NCBI RefSeq assembly: GCF_009883795.1 | Contig: NZ_CP033868.1 | Span: 186,001-250,000 of the forward strand | Length of the DNA stretch: 64,000 nucleotides | Source: Coxiella endosymbiont of Amblyomma sculptum | GTDB taxonomy: Bacteria > Pseudomonadota > Gammaproteobacteria > Coxiellales > Coxiellaceae | Direction: 5' to 3' | Shown here: positions 37,306-47,215 of the stretch, in pieces | How the letters are laid out: every line of letters starts with the position of its first letter | How positions within the stretch are numbered: position 1 is the stretch's first letter | Translations under genes and position numbers: made by a program | Notes under the pieces: generated by a model | Database searches by the model: none | Seen by the model: only the letters and a program-made list of their open reading frames with translations | Told to the model about the DNA's origin: nothing

Positions 37306-37634
37306 CTTCTTTATCTTTAAAAGCAGCTTCTTTAAAGCTTTATTCTTTAAAGCTTTAAAGTCAAACCAGAGAGGCCCAATTTGATCTGGGGGCAAATTTT
37401 GGGAAGCAAATGATTCCAAATTTCCTGTGACGGTTTGTTTGTTGTAACATGTTGTACAATCCTCAAAAAATTCCAGAATCCAGGAAACCGAATCGATCCC
37501 GGGCTTTGTGGTGTCCGATTCATTCGGGACTGCCTGCGCCCCTTCACCTCCCCCCCGTCACCTCCGGAAGCCTCTGAAAGTGAAAGAAAGACTAGCTCGA
37601 TCTTCCGCCGAAAAACACGAGATCTTTTTCTCCG
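37306..37634. other. Intergenic region after hslU with slippage repeats
   Basis: The first 60 bases are TTTAAAG-rich, including an exact 15-bp tandem duplication (37328-37342, 37343-37357) that ends in the palindrome CTTTAAAGCTTTAAAG and may act as terminator structure for hslVU. The rest is more GC-rich than its surroundings, with C-runs near 37540-37570. I find no recognisable gene or remnant. In E. coli kdsB would follow ycaR here; I do not see it. Confidence 0.55.
37328..37357 (+). repeat. Exact 15-bp tandem duplication
   Basis: The unit TTCTTTAAAGCTTTA occurs twice head to tail, no mismatch, directly downstream of hslU. It is probably replication slippage; the palindromic content could make a hairpin. 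Confidence 0.9.
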
Positions 37635-37796
37635 TTACAGGATACGAGATCTGTCAGACAACATTATCGGAATCCCTTCTTGAATAGAATAAGCGATTTG
37701 ATCGAATTGACAATGCAATTCTTTCATTTCTTGTTTAAATATCAACTTTCCTTTACAGAGCGGACAAGCTAATATTTTTAACAATTGTTTGTCCAT
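37635..37796 (-). CDS. ycaR: UPF0434/YcaR family (Trm112-like) small zinc-ribbon protein
   Basis: 53 codons. The sequence begins MDKQLLKILACPLCKGKL, continues with LHCQFDQIAYSI and ends with QEGIPIMLSDRSRIL, matching E. coli YcaR almost position by position (ACPxCxGKL, then C.....A....GIP.LL). The family resembles Trm112, the zinc-binding activator of methyltransferases; its bacterial role is unclear. Of the possible zinc Cys, CPLC and one later Cys are kept. GAGGGG lies 10 bases before the ATG. In E. coli the gene sits between lpxK and kdsB; neither is here. Confidence 0.9.
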   Translation of the reverse strand: MDKQLLKILACPLCKGKLIFKQEMKELHCQFDQIAYSIQEGIPIMLSDRSRIL

Positions 37797-37923
37797 CAGA
37801 AGTTTTCCCCTCTAAAATTAGGAAAACAATTTACCATCTTTGGAATATGAAAATCAACCGTTTTGTCTTAGAAGCAATGTAGAATTCTGTATAATGGATG
37901 TGTCTTATGGTTTCAACTATTTC

Positions 37924-37997
37924 TCGGGACGACAGGATTTGAACCTGCGACTTCTTGCACCCCATGCAAGTACGCTACCAGACTGCGCCACGTCCCG
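37924..37997 (-). tRNA. tRNA-Pro(GGG)
   Basis: 74 bases. Acceptor CGGGACG/CGTCCCG, D arm GCGCAGTCTGGTAGCGT, anticodon stem CTTGC/GCAAG with loop ATGGGGT (GGG), T arm GCAGGTTCAAATCCTGT. CCA is not encoded (GAA follows). With tRNA-Pro(TGG) it is the second proline tRNA in the window. Confidence 0.95.
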
Positions 37998-38276
37998 AAA
38001 AAGTTACTTAATCGAATTGTTACACCCCTCCCCAACAACCCCTTACCAATAACCCCCATACCACCCCCGCATTGTTGTTGTGGCAAAACTTACGAAAAAT
38101 ACTTGTAGAAAGAATTCCAATTCGATGTTGAAGTTTACGGATAGAATTGCTGTACAAAATTAATATTGTTTCAAAATCTATTCTTCTTTCTCTGTCTTGA
38201 GCTGGTTGTCCTTCCGTCTTCGTGTAAATCTGTCATTTTGAATAAACTTTTTTAAAATCCGAAAGATTATTTATCT

Positions 38277-40682
38277 TCAATTTACACTTCTCAATTTGGC
38301 TTTGAACTTATGTTCAAGAGCAGAAACCACCCGTTTAACAACCTGTTTTATCTCTTTGTCTACTAAAGTGCCCAATGGATTTTGTAAGGTTAATCTCAGA
38401 GCAATGCTTTTTTTTCCGAATTCAATGCGTTCTGTATCTTCGTACACATCAAAAATTTCGCTTACGATTAATAAATGCCCAGAGTTTCGAAAAATTTCTT
38501 CTTCGATTTGAGAAACTTCAACATCTCGATCTACTATAACAGAAATAGCGCGGTAAACGGCAGGAAATTTAGTAATGGGTTGATAGCGAGGTAATTGTGT
38601 TCTATTGACAATCTTAAGTTCTACTTCAAAAAGATAGAGAGGGAAAGATAAATTCAGTTCTTGTGTCAAAATAGGATGTAAAGCGCCCATATGGCCAATA
38701 CAAATTTCTCCAAAACAGAGAGCGGCACATTGCCCTGGATGCAATGCAGGATGTTCTGAGCGTATAAAATGAAAATCTTTTTCAGATCGATTGAGGGAAA
38801 ACAGAGCGCTGATATCTCCTTTCAAATCGTAGAAATCGATTGGACGTTCTGCTTCCCCCCATTGCAAATTGTGAGCATTCTCTGTAATTAATCCAGCTAC
38901 TTTAGTTACTTGCTGCCACTTTTCTTTCCCGTTTTTAATAAAACATGTGCCAATCTCAAAAAGTCTTATACGCTTAATTTGATGAGATTGATTGTACTTT
39001 ACTGCGGTAATAAGACCAGGCCATAAACTATTGCGCATGACATTCATGTCATTCGAAATTGGATTTGAAAGAGTGAGAAATTTTAAATTGGGGTTAAATC
39101 GACTTTGCAATCTATCGTTGACGAAACTGTAGCTGATAGCTTCGTTGTATCCTCGATCTACCATCAAATGGCGAATTCGAGATAAACTCACCTCCGTCTC
39201 TGGCAGAGGTAATATAACCATTTCACGACTTAAAACAGTTTGGGGGATACGTTCATAGCTATACAATCGTGCCAATTCTTCGATTAGATCTGTTTCTTGA
39301 ACGATATCAAAACGGTCACTAGGTATTGTTACTTGCCAACCTTGTATATCTAACTGCAAAGTCATTCTTAAAGAACTTAGAATTTGATGTACTTCATTGT
39401 CAGGAATTTCTATACCTAGCAGACGCTTAATGCGTTTGCGACGTAGACTAATTTTTTTGATGGAAGGATACGATTCATCAACAGTGTAGTCTTCAATCGG
39501 GCCTGGCTTTCCGTCGGTCATAGCTAGCAATAATTCTGTTGCTCTTTCCATTGCAAGTCTTTGTATCGTAAAATCAACACCACGCTCAAATCGATACGAA
39601 GAATCTGTATTCAGATTATAATGACGTGCCGTTAGAGTAATGTTTCCTGGAGTAAAATATGCGCTTTCCAAAAAGACGTTTTTTGTTTTTTCGTTGATGG
39701 CAGAACCAGAACTTCCCATAATACCAGCAATGGCGTGCGCTTGATTTTCGTCTGCGACGACTAGAGTGTGGCAATTTAAGGAAACTCCTGTTCCGTCAAT
39801 TAGGGTAATTTTTTCATCAGAATTTGCGTATCGTATATAAATTCCACCGGATAATTGATCGAAGTCAAATGCGTGCATAGGTTGTCCCCATTCCAACATT
39901 ACATAATTCATGACGTCTACAACAGGATGGATAGAACGTACCCCGCTACGACGTAGACGCTCTCGCATCCAAATCGATGTGTGAGCGTTACTATTGATAT
40001 CACGAATGACTCGACCGACGTAATGCGGACAATCTTTTTTTGCTTGTATATGAATAGGAAAAAAAGCGTCGTCGTACACCGACACAACGCTTTCTATTTT
40101 GGGCATCTTTACAGAAATCCGTTCAATAGCGCTGATTTCATTAGCGATTCCTCGAACGCTCGTCCAATCACCTCGGTTAGGCGTTAAATTGAAATCAAAA
40201 ATAGAATCTTTCAATTGTAAATAATCCTGTAAATCCGATCCAAGAGGAGCGTCAGAAGGAAGTTCCATAATATATGAATCTTTTTGATTCTCTGAAGACA
40301 CAAGACCCAATTCCCGCTCTGAACATATTATCCCGTGCGAAGAAAATCCCCGTAATTTGAGTTTTTTAACTTTTGTATCACCCAATCTTCCGCCAATTAA
40401 CGCAATCGGAACTTTCAAACCGAGTCGAATGTTGGGTGCTTTGCAAATAATTTTTAATATTCCAATCTTTTTCCCTACATTCACGTGACAAAAGAACAAA
40501 TTGTTTGTATTCGGATGTTGTTCTATAAAGAAAACTTCTCCCACTACCACTTTTTCAAAAGAAAAAGAAACAGGATTGATAGAATCAATTTCTAAACCAA
40601 ATAAAGCAAGTCGTTTTGCCAAATTTTCAGCATCAAGAGCAGGGTTAACCCATTCGCGAAGCCAGATTTCACTTAATTGCAT
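38277..40682 (-). CDS. pheT: Phenylalanyl-tRNA synthetase beta subunit
   Basis: 801 residues, normal bacterial length (E. coli 795). Domains: N-terminal tRNA-binding domain (VVVGEVFFIEQHPNTNNL), B3/4 editing domain, B5 domain, the catalytic-like core and the C-terminal ferredoxin-fold anticodon-binding domain (KFPAVYRAISVIVDRDV). With PheS it forms the alpha2beta2 synthetase and carries Tyr editing. It follows pheS after 10 bases. In many gammaproteobacteria ihfA comes next; here a 279-base stretch without a gene and then a tRNA follow. Confidence 0.97.
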   Translation of the reverse strand: MQLSEIWLREWVNPALDAENLAKRLALFGLEIDSINPVSFSFEKVVVGEVFFIEQHPNTNNLFFCHVNVGKKIGILKIICKAPNIRLGLKVPIALIGGRLGDTKVKKLKLRGFSSHGIICSERELGLVSSENQKDSYIMELPSDAPLGSDLQDYLQLKDSIFDFNLTPNRGDWTSVRGIANEISAIERISVKMPKIESVVSVYDDAFFPIHIQAKKDCPHYVGRVIRDINSNAHTSIWMRERLRRSGVRSIHPVVDVMNYVMLEWGQPMHAFDFDQLSGGIYIRYANSDEKITLIDGTGVSLNCHTLVVADENQAHAIAGIMGSSGSAINEKTKNVFLESAYFTPGNITLTARHYNLNTDSSYRFERGVDFTIQRLAMERATELLLAMTDGKPGPIEDYTVDESYPSIKKISLRRKRIKRLLGIEIPDNEVHQILSSLRMTLQLDIQGWQVTIPSDRFDIVQETDLIEELARLYSYERIPQTVLSREMVILPLPETEVSLSRIRHLMVDRGYNEAISYSFVNDRLQSRFNPNLKFLTLSNPISNDMNVMRNSLWPGLITAVKYNQSHQIKRIRLFEIGTCFIKNGKEKWQQVTKVAGLITENAHNLQWGEAERPIDFYDLKGDISALFSLNRSEKDFHFIRSEHPALHPGQCAALCFGEICIGHMGALHPILTQELNLSFPLYLFEVELKIVNRTQLPRYQPITKFPAVYRAISVIVDRDVEVSQIEEEIFRNSGHLLIVSEIFDVYEDTERIEFGKKSIALRLTLQNPLGTLVDKEIKQVVKRVVSALEHKFKAKLRSVN

Positions 40683-40692
40683 AGTATAGATA

Positions 40693-41709
40693 TTAAAATT
40701 GCTTCAAAAAACGTAAATCGTTTCTGAAAAAGAGACGCAAATCGGGTATGTTATAACGAAGCATAGCCAGTCGATCAAGACCAATACCAAAAGAAAACCC
40801 ATTGTATTCATCTGGATTAATATTCGCATTACGCAATACGTTGGGATGAACCATACCGCAACCTAAGATCTCTAACCATCTTTTAGTGTCCGATTGGTAA
40901 ATATCGACTTCAGCCGAAGGCTCAGTAAAAGGAAAGTAGGAAGGGCGAAAACGCACACACAATGTATTTTCAAAGAAAGAATTTAAAAACTGTCGCAACA
41001 GACCTTTTAAATCTGAAAACGCACACTGTTTGTCTACTACAAGCCCTTCTGCTTGATGGAACATAGGTGTATGAGTAGCATCAAAATCGCGACGATATAC
41101 TCGACCCAATACCATTGATCGAATTGGTATGTTTTGTTTTTTCATTATCCGTATTTGCATATTGGAGGTATGCGTTCGCAATAATTGGTTGTCTGAAAAA
41201 TAGAAGGTATCCACTGTTGTTCGCGCAGGGTGATCGGAAGGAATGTTTAGTGCTTCAAAATTATGGTATTCATTCTCAATCTCTGGCCCTTCGACAATTT
41301 GGAAACCTAGAGAAACAAACAATTGAGTTACTCGTTCAGAAACGAGAACGATAGGATGTACAGTTCCAAGATTGTCGTATCGACCGCGGAGAGTTATGTC
41401 AATTTTTTCCTGAGTTAATTTTTCATGGAGGGTTTTTTTACGCAATTCTACAGATTTTTTATCGAGTAAAGTTTGGATGCTATTCTTAGCGTAGTTAATT
41501 GCTTTTCCAAATTCCGGTCTTTTTTCACAAGAAAGATGCTCTAGCAATTTTAACAACTTTGTTAATTGCCCTCTTTTTCCTAGATAAAAGACGCGAACTT
41601 TTCCCAATTCCGATTCTGTTGACACCGTATTGATAGCTCTTTTTGCGGTTTGTAAAAGAGTTTCTATTTCCACTAATCGATTCTTCACAAATTTCCGTCG
41701 TATTGTCAT
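40693..41709 (-). CDS. pheS: Phenylalanyl-tRNA synthetase alpha subunit
   Basis: 338 residues. Class II synthetase: N-terminal coiled coil (residues 1-90), motif 2 region [10 protein letters not shown] and [43 protein letters not shown] and motif 3 [14 protein letters not shown]. All key parts are visible and the length is close to E. coli (327). The start overlaps the rplT stop (ATGA), consistent with the conserved operon thrS-infC-rpmI-rplT-pheS-pheT. Confidence 0.97.
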   Translation of the reverse strand: MTIRRKFVKNRLVEIETLLQTAKRAINTVSTESELGKVRVFYLGKRGQLTKLLKLLEHLSCEKRPEFGKAINYAKNSIQTLLDKKSVELRKKTLHEKLTQEKIDITLRGRYDNLGTVHPIVLVSERVTQLFVSLGFQIVEGPEIENEYHNFEALNIPSDHPARTTVDTFYFSDNQLLRTHTSNMQIRIMKKQNIPIRSMVLGRVYRRDFDATHTPMFHQAEGLVVDKQCAFSDLKGLLRQFLNSFFENTLCVRFRPSYFPFTEPSAEVDIYQSDTKRWLEILGCGMVHPNVLRNANINPDEYNGFSFGIGLDRLAMLRYNIPDLRLFFRNDLRFLKQF

Positions 41710-42065
41710 TTATTTAACGCATTCTTAGATCTCTCGACCAATTGTCCGAAAACAAATGTTTCGTTTACCGCTAGATGCGCTAATATTTTACGATCTATTA
41801 AAATTGATTCTTTGCTTAATCCGTAAATCAGTTGACTGTAAGAAAGATTGTATTGTCGTGCCGCAGCATTGATGCGTATAATCCATACAGTACGAAATTG
41901 GCGTTTTCTTTGTTTACGATCACGATAAGCGTATTGAGCTGCTTTTATTACGGCTTGTTTCGCGACACGATAGATACGACTTCGAGCACCATAGTAACCT
42001 TTTGCTTTATGCAACATTTTTTTATGACGAATTCTTGCGATCACTCCTCTTTTCACTCTTGGCAC
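41706..42065 (-). CDS. rplT: Ribosomal protein bL20
   Basis: 119 residues. Standard bL20: [74 protein letters not shown]. It binds 23S rRNA early in 50S assembly; in E. coli it also represses its own operon. The stop overlaps the pheS start. rpmI lies 78 bases upstream. Confidence 0.98.
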   Translation of the reverse strand: MPRVKRGVIARIRHKKMLHKAKGYYGARSRIYRVAKQAVIKAAQYAYRDRKQRKRQFRTVWIIRINAAARQYNLSYSQLIYGLSKESILIDRKILAHLAVNETFVFGQLVERSKNALNK

Positions 42066-42143
42066 ATTATTTCTCCACTACAAAATGAAACTCTTATTTT
42101 TTTCTTTATACTTACTTTTCTAATTTTCAGCACTCGAAAAATC

Positions 42144-42338
42144 CTACATTTTTAACATTTTCTTAACTGCTCTAACATCGCTTCCGACAACTCTATGTAA
42201 CTTACGCAATCTGCGTTTTCGCTTCTGGGATTTTTTGGTTAGGATATGATTGTGGTTGGATGCAGATCTTTTAATGATGTTCCGTCCTGTTACTCTAAAC
42301 CGCTTCATAGCTCCACGATTGGTCTTTAGTTTTGGCAT
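42144..42338 (-). CDS. rpmI: Ribosomal protein bL35
   Basis: 64 residues from ATG 42338, matching the family start [18 protein letters not shown]; three codons upstream are not part of the family. The C-terminus [18 protein letters not shown] is typical. The first 44 bases overlap the 3' end of infC in another frame, so infC is translated across the rpmI ribosome site, which is unusual for this operon. Confidence 0.96.
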   Translation of the reverse strand: MPKLKTNRGAMKRFRVTGRNIIKRSASNHNHILTKKSQKRKRRLRKLHRVVGSDVRAVKKMLKM

Positions 42339-42888
42339 AATTCTCACTCTTTAGTCTGTTTCTCTCATTTTTACTCTCATTTTTGCCTTTCATGACAATC
42401 ATTGTCATTTGTTTACCTTCCATTTTAGGTTCCTGTTCAACAACAATATTACCTAAATCGCGCTTGATACGTTTTAGTAATTCCAATCCTAATTCTCGAT
42501 GTTGCACTTCTCGTCCTCTGAAACGTAAACTTATCTTTACTTTGTCTCCACGATCCAAAAAAATTGTAATCTTTCGTAATTTAATTTGATAATCCCCTAT
42601 ATCCGTCCCGGGACGAAATTTTACTTCTTTGAGATGAATAGATCGTTGTTTTTTTTTCTGAGCTGCTTTTTGTTTGCTTTTTTCAAATTGATATTTTCCA
42701 AAATCCATAATGCGGCAGACGGGCGGACTAGCTTTTGGAGACACTTCAACCAAATCCAATCCAGATTCTTCTGCAAGAGTCAAAGCGCGATCAATAATTA
42801 CAACCCCCATTTGTTCACCTTCTTTATTGAGCAATCGTACTTCTGGGACACGAATTTGCCTATTAATACGTACATGTTTCAATCTAAT
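42295..42888 (-). CDS. infC: Translation initiation factor IF-3, probable AUU start
   Basis: 197 residues from ATT 42888. IF-3 binds 30S, checks initiator tRNA and start codon. N-domain: [41 protein letters not shown]; lysine-rich linker; C-domain: [43 protein letters not shown] stands 6 bases before ATT, whereas the next candidate, TTG 42882, is 12 bases away. E. coli infC also starts with AUU, the basis of its autoregulation. After KGK, where the family ends, the frame runs on for about 28 residues ([10 protein letters not shown]...) over the rpmI ribosome site, with a 12-base tandem repeat (near 42357-42383) at that point. Confidence 0.93.
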   Translation of the reverse strand: MRLKHVRINRQIRVPEVRLLNKEGEQMGVVIIDRALTLAEESGLDLVEVSPKASPPVCRIMDFGKYQFEKSKQKAAQKKKQRSIHLKEVKFRPGTDIGDYQIKLRKITIFLDRGDKVKISLRFRGREVQHRELGLELLKRIKRDLGNIVVEQEPKMEGKQMTMIVMKGKNESKNERNRLKSENYAKTKDQSWSYEAV

Positions 42889-42915
42889 ACGCTACCTCCG
42901 TAAAACAAGTTAATT

Positions 42916-44838
42916 CTACCGGAAATTTGTGTCATGTTGATCAATTCTCGCTTTCAACTGACGGGAAAATTCTTCTAACGTAGAACCGGTTGATTTTTCA
43001 TAACTTTGCAATGTGCGAACTGTTATTGTCTTATCAGCAACTTCACGATCGCCGACGATAATTTGATAAGGCACACGATCGACAGTATGATCGCGAATTT
43101 TAAAACCGATCTTCTCATTTCTCAAGTCTGAGATAACTCTAATGTCTAGGTTTTGGAGATTTTCTACAATTTCTTTAACGTAATCAACTTGTCGATCTGT
43201 AATGCTCATGACAACCACTTGCACAGGCGCTAACCAAAGAGGTAGTTTTCCAGAATATTCTTCCAACAAAATTCCTACAAAACGTTCAAAAGAACCTAAA
43301 ATAGCACGATGTAGCATTACGGGATTTTTTTTAGAACCTTCTTTATCTACGTAATACGCAGATAATTGTTTTGGCATCGAAAAGTCGATTTGTACTGTCC
43401 CGCACTGCCATATTCGTCCTAAACAATCTTGTAAAGAGAATTCAATTTTGGGTCCATAGAAAGCACCTTTTCCGGGCAAAATCTCCCAATTTATACGTTT
43501 TGTATCCAATACTTTCGATAAAACTTGTTCTGCTTTAGTCCAGATTTCGTCTTCTCCGACACGGTTTTCGGGTCGAGTGGACAATTTATAAATAATTTTT
43601 TTGAAACCAAAATTGGAATAGACCGCACGTAATTGGTCGATAAAATCTGATATTTCCCAATACATTTGTTCTTCTGTACAAAAAATGTGCCCGTCATCTT
43701 GAATAAAACTTCTCAGTCGCATTAAGGCATGTAAAGAACCTGATGGCTCGTTACGATGACAGACGCCAAATTCAGAGTAGCGAATGGGTAAATCGCGATA
43801 GCTCTTAATACTTTGACTGAACATTTGGATATGAGCCGGACAGCTCATTGGTTTAATTACGTATTGTTGTGATTCTACAGATACACTGAAAACATCGTCC
43901 CTAAATTTCTCTAGGTGTCCTGATTTATCCCACAATGTTTCTTTGATCAATTGAGGTGTGCTAATTTCTTGATATCCGTATTTGCAGGTCAGACTACGAA
44001 TGTATTTTTGCATCTGAAGAATAACAGTCCATCCTTTAGGATGCCAAAACACGTTACCAGGAGACTCTTCTTGGAAATGAAACAAATTCATTTTCTTGCT
44101 AAGTACACGATGGTCTTGGTTTTTGGAGTCTTCGAAACGAGAAAGATAGATTTTTAAATCCTGAATATTGGTCCATGCTGTTCCGTAGATTCTCTGTAGC
44201 ATTTCGTTTTTCCTATCACCTTTCCAATATACACCCGACAATTTTGTTAATTTAAAGGCTTTCAATAGTCCCGTATTGGGTATATGGGGCCCGCGACAAA
44301 GATCAATAAAATTGCCTTGTTGATATACCGTTATCGGTTCTTTTTCTAAAATATTTCGAATAATTTCAACTTTGTATGTTTCTCCCATTCTCCCAAAGAG
44401 AGCTAAGGCTTCCTTTCGATTTAACACTCTTCTTTCAATCTTCAAATTATTCTTGGCGATTTCATACATTTTTTTCTCAATTTTTTCGAGATCTTTTGAG
44501 GAAAGAGAATGTTTAAAAGCAAAGTCGTAGTAAAATCCATATTCAATTACAGGTCCAACCGCAATTCGAGTTTTAGGAAATAATTCTTTTACAGCATGAG
44601 CCAGAAGATGTGCTGTAGAATGTCGAATAATTTGCAATCCTTCAGGATCCTTATCAGTGATAATTGTCAGAACAGAATCTTCCTCAATTGAAGAAGAAAT
44701 ATCTACCCAACGATTATTGATTTTAGCTGCTAGAGCGGTTTTCAAAAGATCCAAATCGATAGATTCAATGACCTCATTAACAGTTATAGGTCTTGAAAAT
44801 TCTTTTATATTCCCGTATGGGAATTCGATTATTGGCAC
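42916..44838 (-). CDS. thrS: Threonyl-tRNA synthetase
   Basis: 640 residues (E. coli 642). N-terminal TGS domain (residues 1-60), editing domain with IRHSTAHLLAHAVKELFP, class II catalytic core with MSCPAHIQMF (zinc Cys), RYSEFGVCHRNEPSGSLHALMRLRSF (motif 2 area), PVMLHRAILGSFERFVGIL (motif 3), and a C-terminal anticodon domain (PLWLAPVQVVVMSIT). Intact. It is the first gene of the thrS-infC-rpmI-rplT-pheS-pheT operon; infC begins 27 bases downstream of its stop. The 234 bases upstream of it hold no gene. Confidence 0.97.
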   Translation of the reverse strand: MPIIEFPYGNIKEFSRPITVNEVIESIDLDLLKTALAAKINNRWVDISSSIEEDSVLTIITDKDPEGLQIIRHSTAHLLAHAVKELFPKTRIAVGPVIEYGFYYDFAFKHSLSSKDLEKIEKKMYEIAKNNLKIERRVLNRKEALALFGRMGETYKVEIIRNILEKEPITVYQQGNFIDLCRGPHIPNTGLLKAFKLTKLSGVYWKGDRKNEMLQRIYGTAWTNIQDLKIYLSRFEDSKNQDHRVLSKKMNLFHFQEESPGNVFWHPKGWTVILQMQKYIRSLTCKYGYQEISTPQLIKETLWDKSGHLEKFRDDVFSVSVESQQYVIKPMSCPAHIQMFSQSIKSYRDLPIRYSEFGVCHRNEPSGSLHALMRLRSFIQDDGHIFCTEEQMYWEISDFIDQLRAVYSNFGFKKIIYKLSTRPENRVGEDEIWTKAEQVLSKVLDTKRINWEILPGKGAFYGPKIEFSLQDCLGRIWQCGTVQIDFSMPKQLSAYYVDKEGSKKNPVMLHRAILGSFERFVGILLEEYSGKLPLWLAPVQVVVMSITDRQVDYVKEIVENLQNLDIRVISDLRNEKIGFKIRDHTVDRVPYQIIVGDREVADKTITVRTLQSYEKSTGSTLEEFSRQLKARIDQHDTNFR

Positions 44839-45072
44839 GATAAAATCCCTATTTTTTATAGAGGCATAACAAAAAAGCGACGAGTACCCTTTGTATTTTT
44901 GACTAGTTTTAGTGTACGGTGTTCTTTTTTTGACTCAACCCCCCCAAAAAATAAAAGTCAAATGCATTTTCGAAACGCGATTTGAGCAGTATGGACTTTT
45001 AATTGTCGTAATTTTTCTCTTTTCTCTATACATCCTTTTTTATATTCTTTGTCCTGTTGTAAATTCATTTTT

Positions 45073-46488
45073 TTACTGTATTTCTGCGATTAGTGCCTTT
45101 TTTAAGGCTGCGGCTTTGATAAGTGTTTCTTCGTATTCCATGACAGGATCAGAATCCAGAACAATCGCTCCACCTGTTTGGAATGTAATAATGTTGTTTT
45201 TAACGATGTATGTTCGAATAAGAATTGAGGTATCCATATTTCCATCAAAACCAATATATCCTATGCTACCACAATAAGGACCTCTTCGTGTAGGTTCTAG
45301 ATATTCGATTATTTCCATAGCTTTTATTTTAGGAGCTCCCGTTACCGAACCTCCTGGAAAGGAAGCACGCAACAAATCAATCGCGTGAAACCCTTTTTTT
45401 AATTTCCCTTCTACAGTAGATACTAAATGATGCAACGTCTCGTAGCTCTCTACTTTACAATATGCAGCTACCTTAACTGATCTAGTAGAACAAACTTTTG
45501 ACAAGTCATTACGCATAAGATCTACAATCATTGTATTTTCTGCACGTTCTTTACTGCTTGTTTCTAATTTTCTGGACAATGCAAGATCTTCTTTTTTATC
45601 TTGAGCACGCCCGATCGTACCTTTTATAGGTCTTGTTTCTACTTTCCGATTGTATATTTTTAAAAATCGTTCTGGAGAGCTTGAAATAATGGTTATATCG
45701 TCAAATCGAGCGTAGGCTCCAAACGGAGCGGGATTTATTTTTCGAATTCGTTGGTATAAAATAAATTCCGAATTTTTTGGAAAATTGCTTTGAAATCTTT
45801 GCGATAAATTAACTTCAAATATGTCGCCGTTCAAAATATAGCGACGACATTTTTCTACTGTTTCTACATAGGTTTTTTTAGTAAAATGATTGTCAATATC
45901 GTTTTCTTTGATCAAAGGTTTCTTTACCAGAATTGGTGACATTTTGGTGTTTTTTACTTTTTCCAAACATTGGAACAGACGTGATTCTGCACGTTGTTTT
46001 CTCCTCAATTTATTTTTTTCTGGTAGTCCTGAAGAGATGATCCAAGCCTTTTTTTTTACGTGGTCGAAGGCGATAACCAAATCATAGAACCCTATAGTCA
46101 TATGAGGATATTGCATATCATCCTGAGAAAGATTGGGCAAATTTTCTAAGTCTCTAGCTAAATCGTAGCTGAAAAGACCTACTATCCCGCCTTGAAAAGG
46201 CGGGAGATCAGGGTTTAAAGAAAACGAGAGAGTTCTTAGTTTTTGCTGCAGGAAAGTAAAAATATTTTCTTCCGTTTTTACTATTTTATTGCTGAAGTAA
46301 ATTTCATTATTTCGATAAACGAGAGTAGCAAACGGATCTACAGCAATATAACTGTACCTGCCTAACTTAGAATTAAATTGCATGCTGTCTAAAAAGACAA
46401 AAAAATTTGATCCGCTAAAAACGACTGCGTAGTCTATAGGATCTCGGTAAGGGATGGAAATCCAGTAAAGTTCTTGAATATTTGACAT
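45073..46488 (-). CDS. pabB: Aminodeoxychorismate synthase component I
   Basis: 471 residues of the chorismate-binding superfamily. It turns chorismate and ammonia (from PabA) into 4-amino-4-deoxychorismate for folate. The diagnostic residue is Lys289 in RPIKGTIGR: PabB has Lys, TrpE has Ala there. Other motifs: GGIVGLFSYDLAR, FEVNLSQRF, SSSPERFL, SFPGGSVTGAPKIKAME and GPYCGSIGYIGFDG. It is divergent from pabA, whose start lies 106 bases away across a shared promoter region, so all three pab genes may be co-controlled. Confidence 0.93.
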   Translation of the reverse strand: MSNIQELYWISIPYRDPIDYAVVFSGSNFFVFLDSMQFNSKLGRYSYIAVDPFATLVYRNNEIYFSNKIVKTEENIFTFLQQKLRTLSFSLNPDLPPFQGGIVGLFSYDLARDLENLPNLSQDDMQYPHMTIGFYDLVIAFDHVKKKAWIISSGLPEKNKLRRKQRAESRLFQCLEKVKNTKMSPILVKKPLIKENDIDNHFTKKTYVETVEKCRRYILNGDIFEVNLSQRFQSNFPKNSEFILYQRIRKINPAPFGAYARFDDITIISSSPERFLKIYNRKVETRPIKGTIGRAQDKKEDLALSRKLETSSKERAENTMIVDLMRNDLSKVCSTRSVKVAAYCKVESYETLHHLVSTVEGKLKKGFHAIDLLRASFPGGSVTGAPKIKAMEIIEYLEPTRRGPYCGSIGYIGFDGNMDTSILIRTYIVKNNIITFQTGGAIVLDSDPVMEYEETLIKAAALKKALIAEIQ

Positions 46489-46594
46489 TTTTTGTTCTGA
46501 CTATTAGATTCTGTTTTATTTTTACAAATTTCTAATGTGAAACACATTATTTAATTTATTTTCCCACTTTAGTGTATGTAGAGTTTTTTTAATT

Positions 46595-47215
46595 ATGATT
46601 CTGCTTATCGATAATTACGATTCTTTCGTTTACAATTTAGGAAGATACTTTGAAATGTTGGGTTATACAATACTAATACATCGTCACGACCGAATCACTC
46701 TTTCTGAAATAGAAACACTTCAGCCTTCTCATATCGTAATTTCTCCTGGACCTGGAACGCCGGAACAAGCAGGTATCTCAATTGACGTTATTGGACGGTT
46801 TTCGTCTCACGTTCCAATTTTAGGGGTATGCCTAGGACACCAGGCTATTGGATACGCCTTCGGCGCGAAGATACGCCGCGCTGATCGCCCTATGCACGGA
46901 AAAGCCAGCCAGATTTATCATAATGAACAGTCTCTTTTTTTGAAAGTTCCGAATCCCTTTTTTGCGGGTCGTTATCATTCGCTCATTATTAACAAAACTC
47001 AATTTCCTAATTGTCTCGAAATTACGGCAGAAAGCCCAGAGGGTGAAATTATGGCAATTTGCCATCGTGTCTATCCAATATTCGGTGTACAATTTCATCC
47101 AGAATCTGTTCTAACAAGACAAGGTCTTCAGTTGCTTAATAATTTCGTTACAAGAGATTATGAAAATTTTGGTAAACAACAACGTTGTCTCGATGGATTT
47201 GCCTGCAATTCATAG
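46595..47215 (+). CDS. pabA: Aminodeoxychorismate synthase component II (glutamine amidotransferase)
   Basis: 206 residues. Class I glutamine amidotransferase: ILLIDNYDSFVYNL, ISPGPGTPEQAG, catalytic Cys79 in GVCLGHQAIG, GRYHSLI and the His/Glu pair in GVQFHPESVLT. It supplies ammonia to PabB; in some bacteria it also serves TrpE, but no trp gene is present here. The C-terminus (FGKQQRCLDGFACNS) runs 56 bases into pabC in another frame, longer than usual for the family. Confidence 0.93.
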   Translation: MILLIDNYDSFVYNLGRYFEMLGYTILIHRHDRITLSEIETLQPSHIVISPGPGTPEQAGISIDVIGRFSSHVPILGVCLGHQAIGYAFGAKIRRADRPMHGKASQIYHNEQSLFLKVPNPFFAGRYHSLIINKTQFPNCLEITAESPEGEIMAICHRVYPIFGVQFHPESVLTRQGLQLLNNFVTRDYENFGKQQRCLDGFACNS

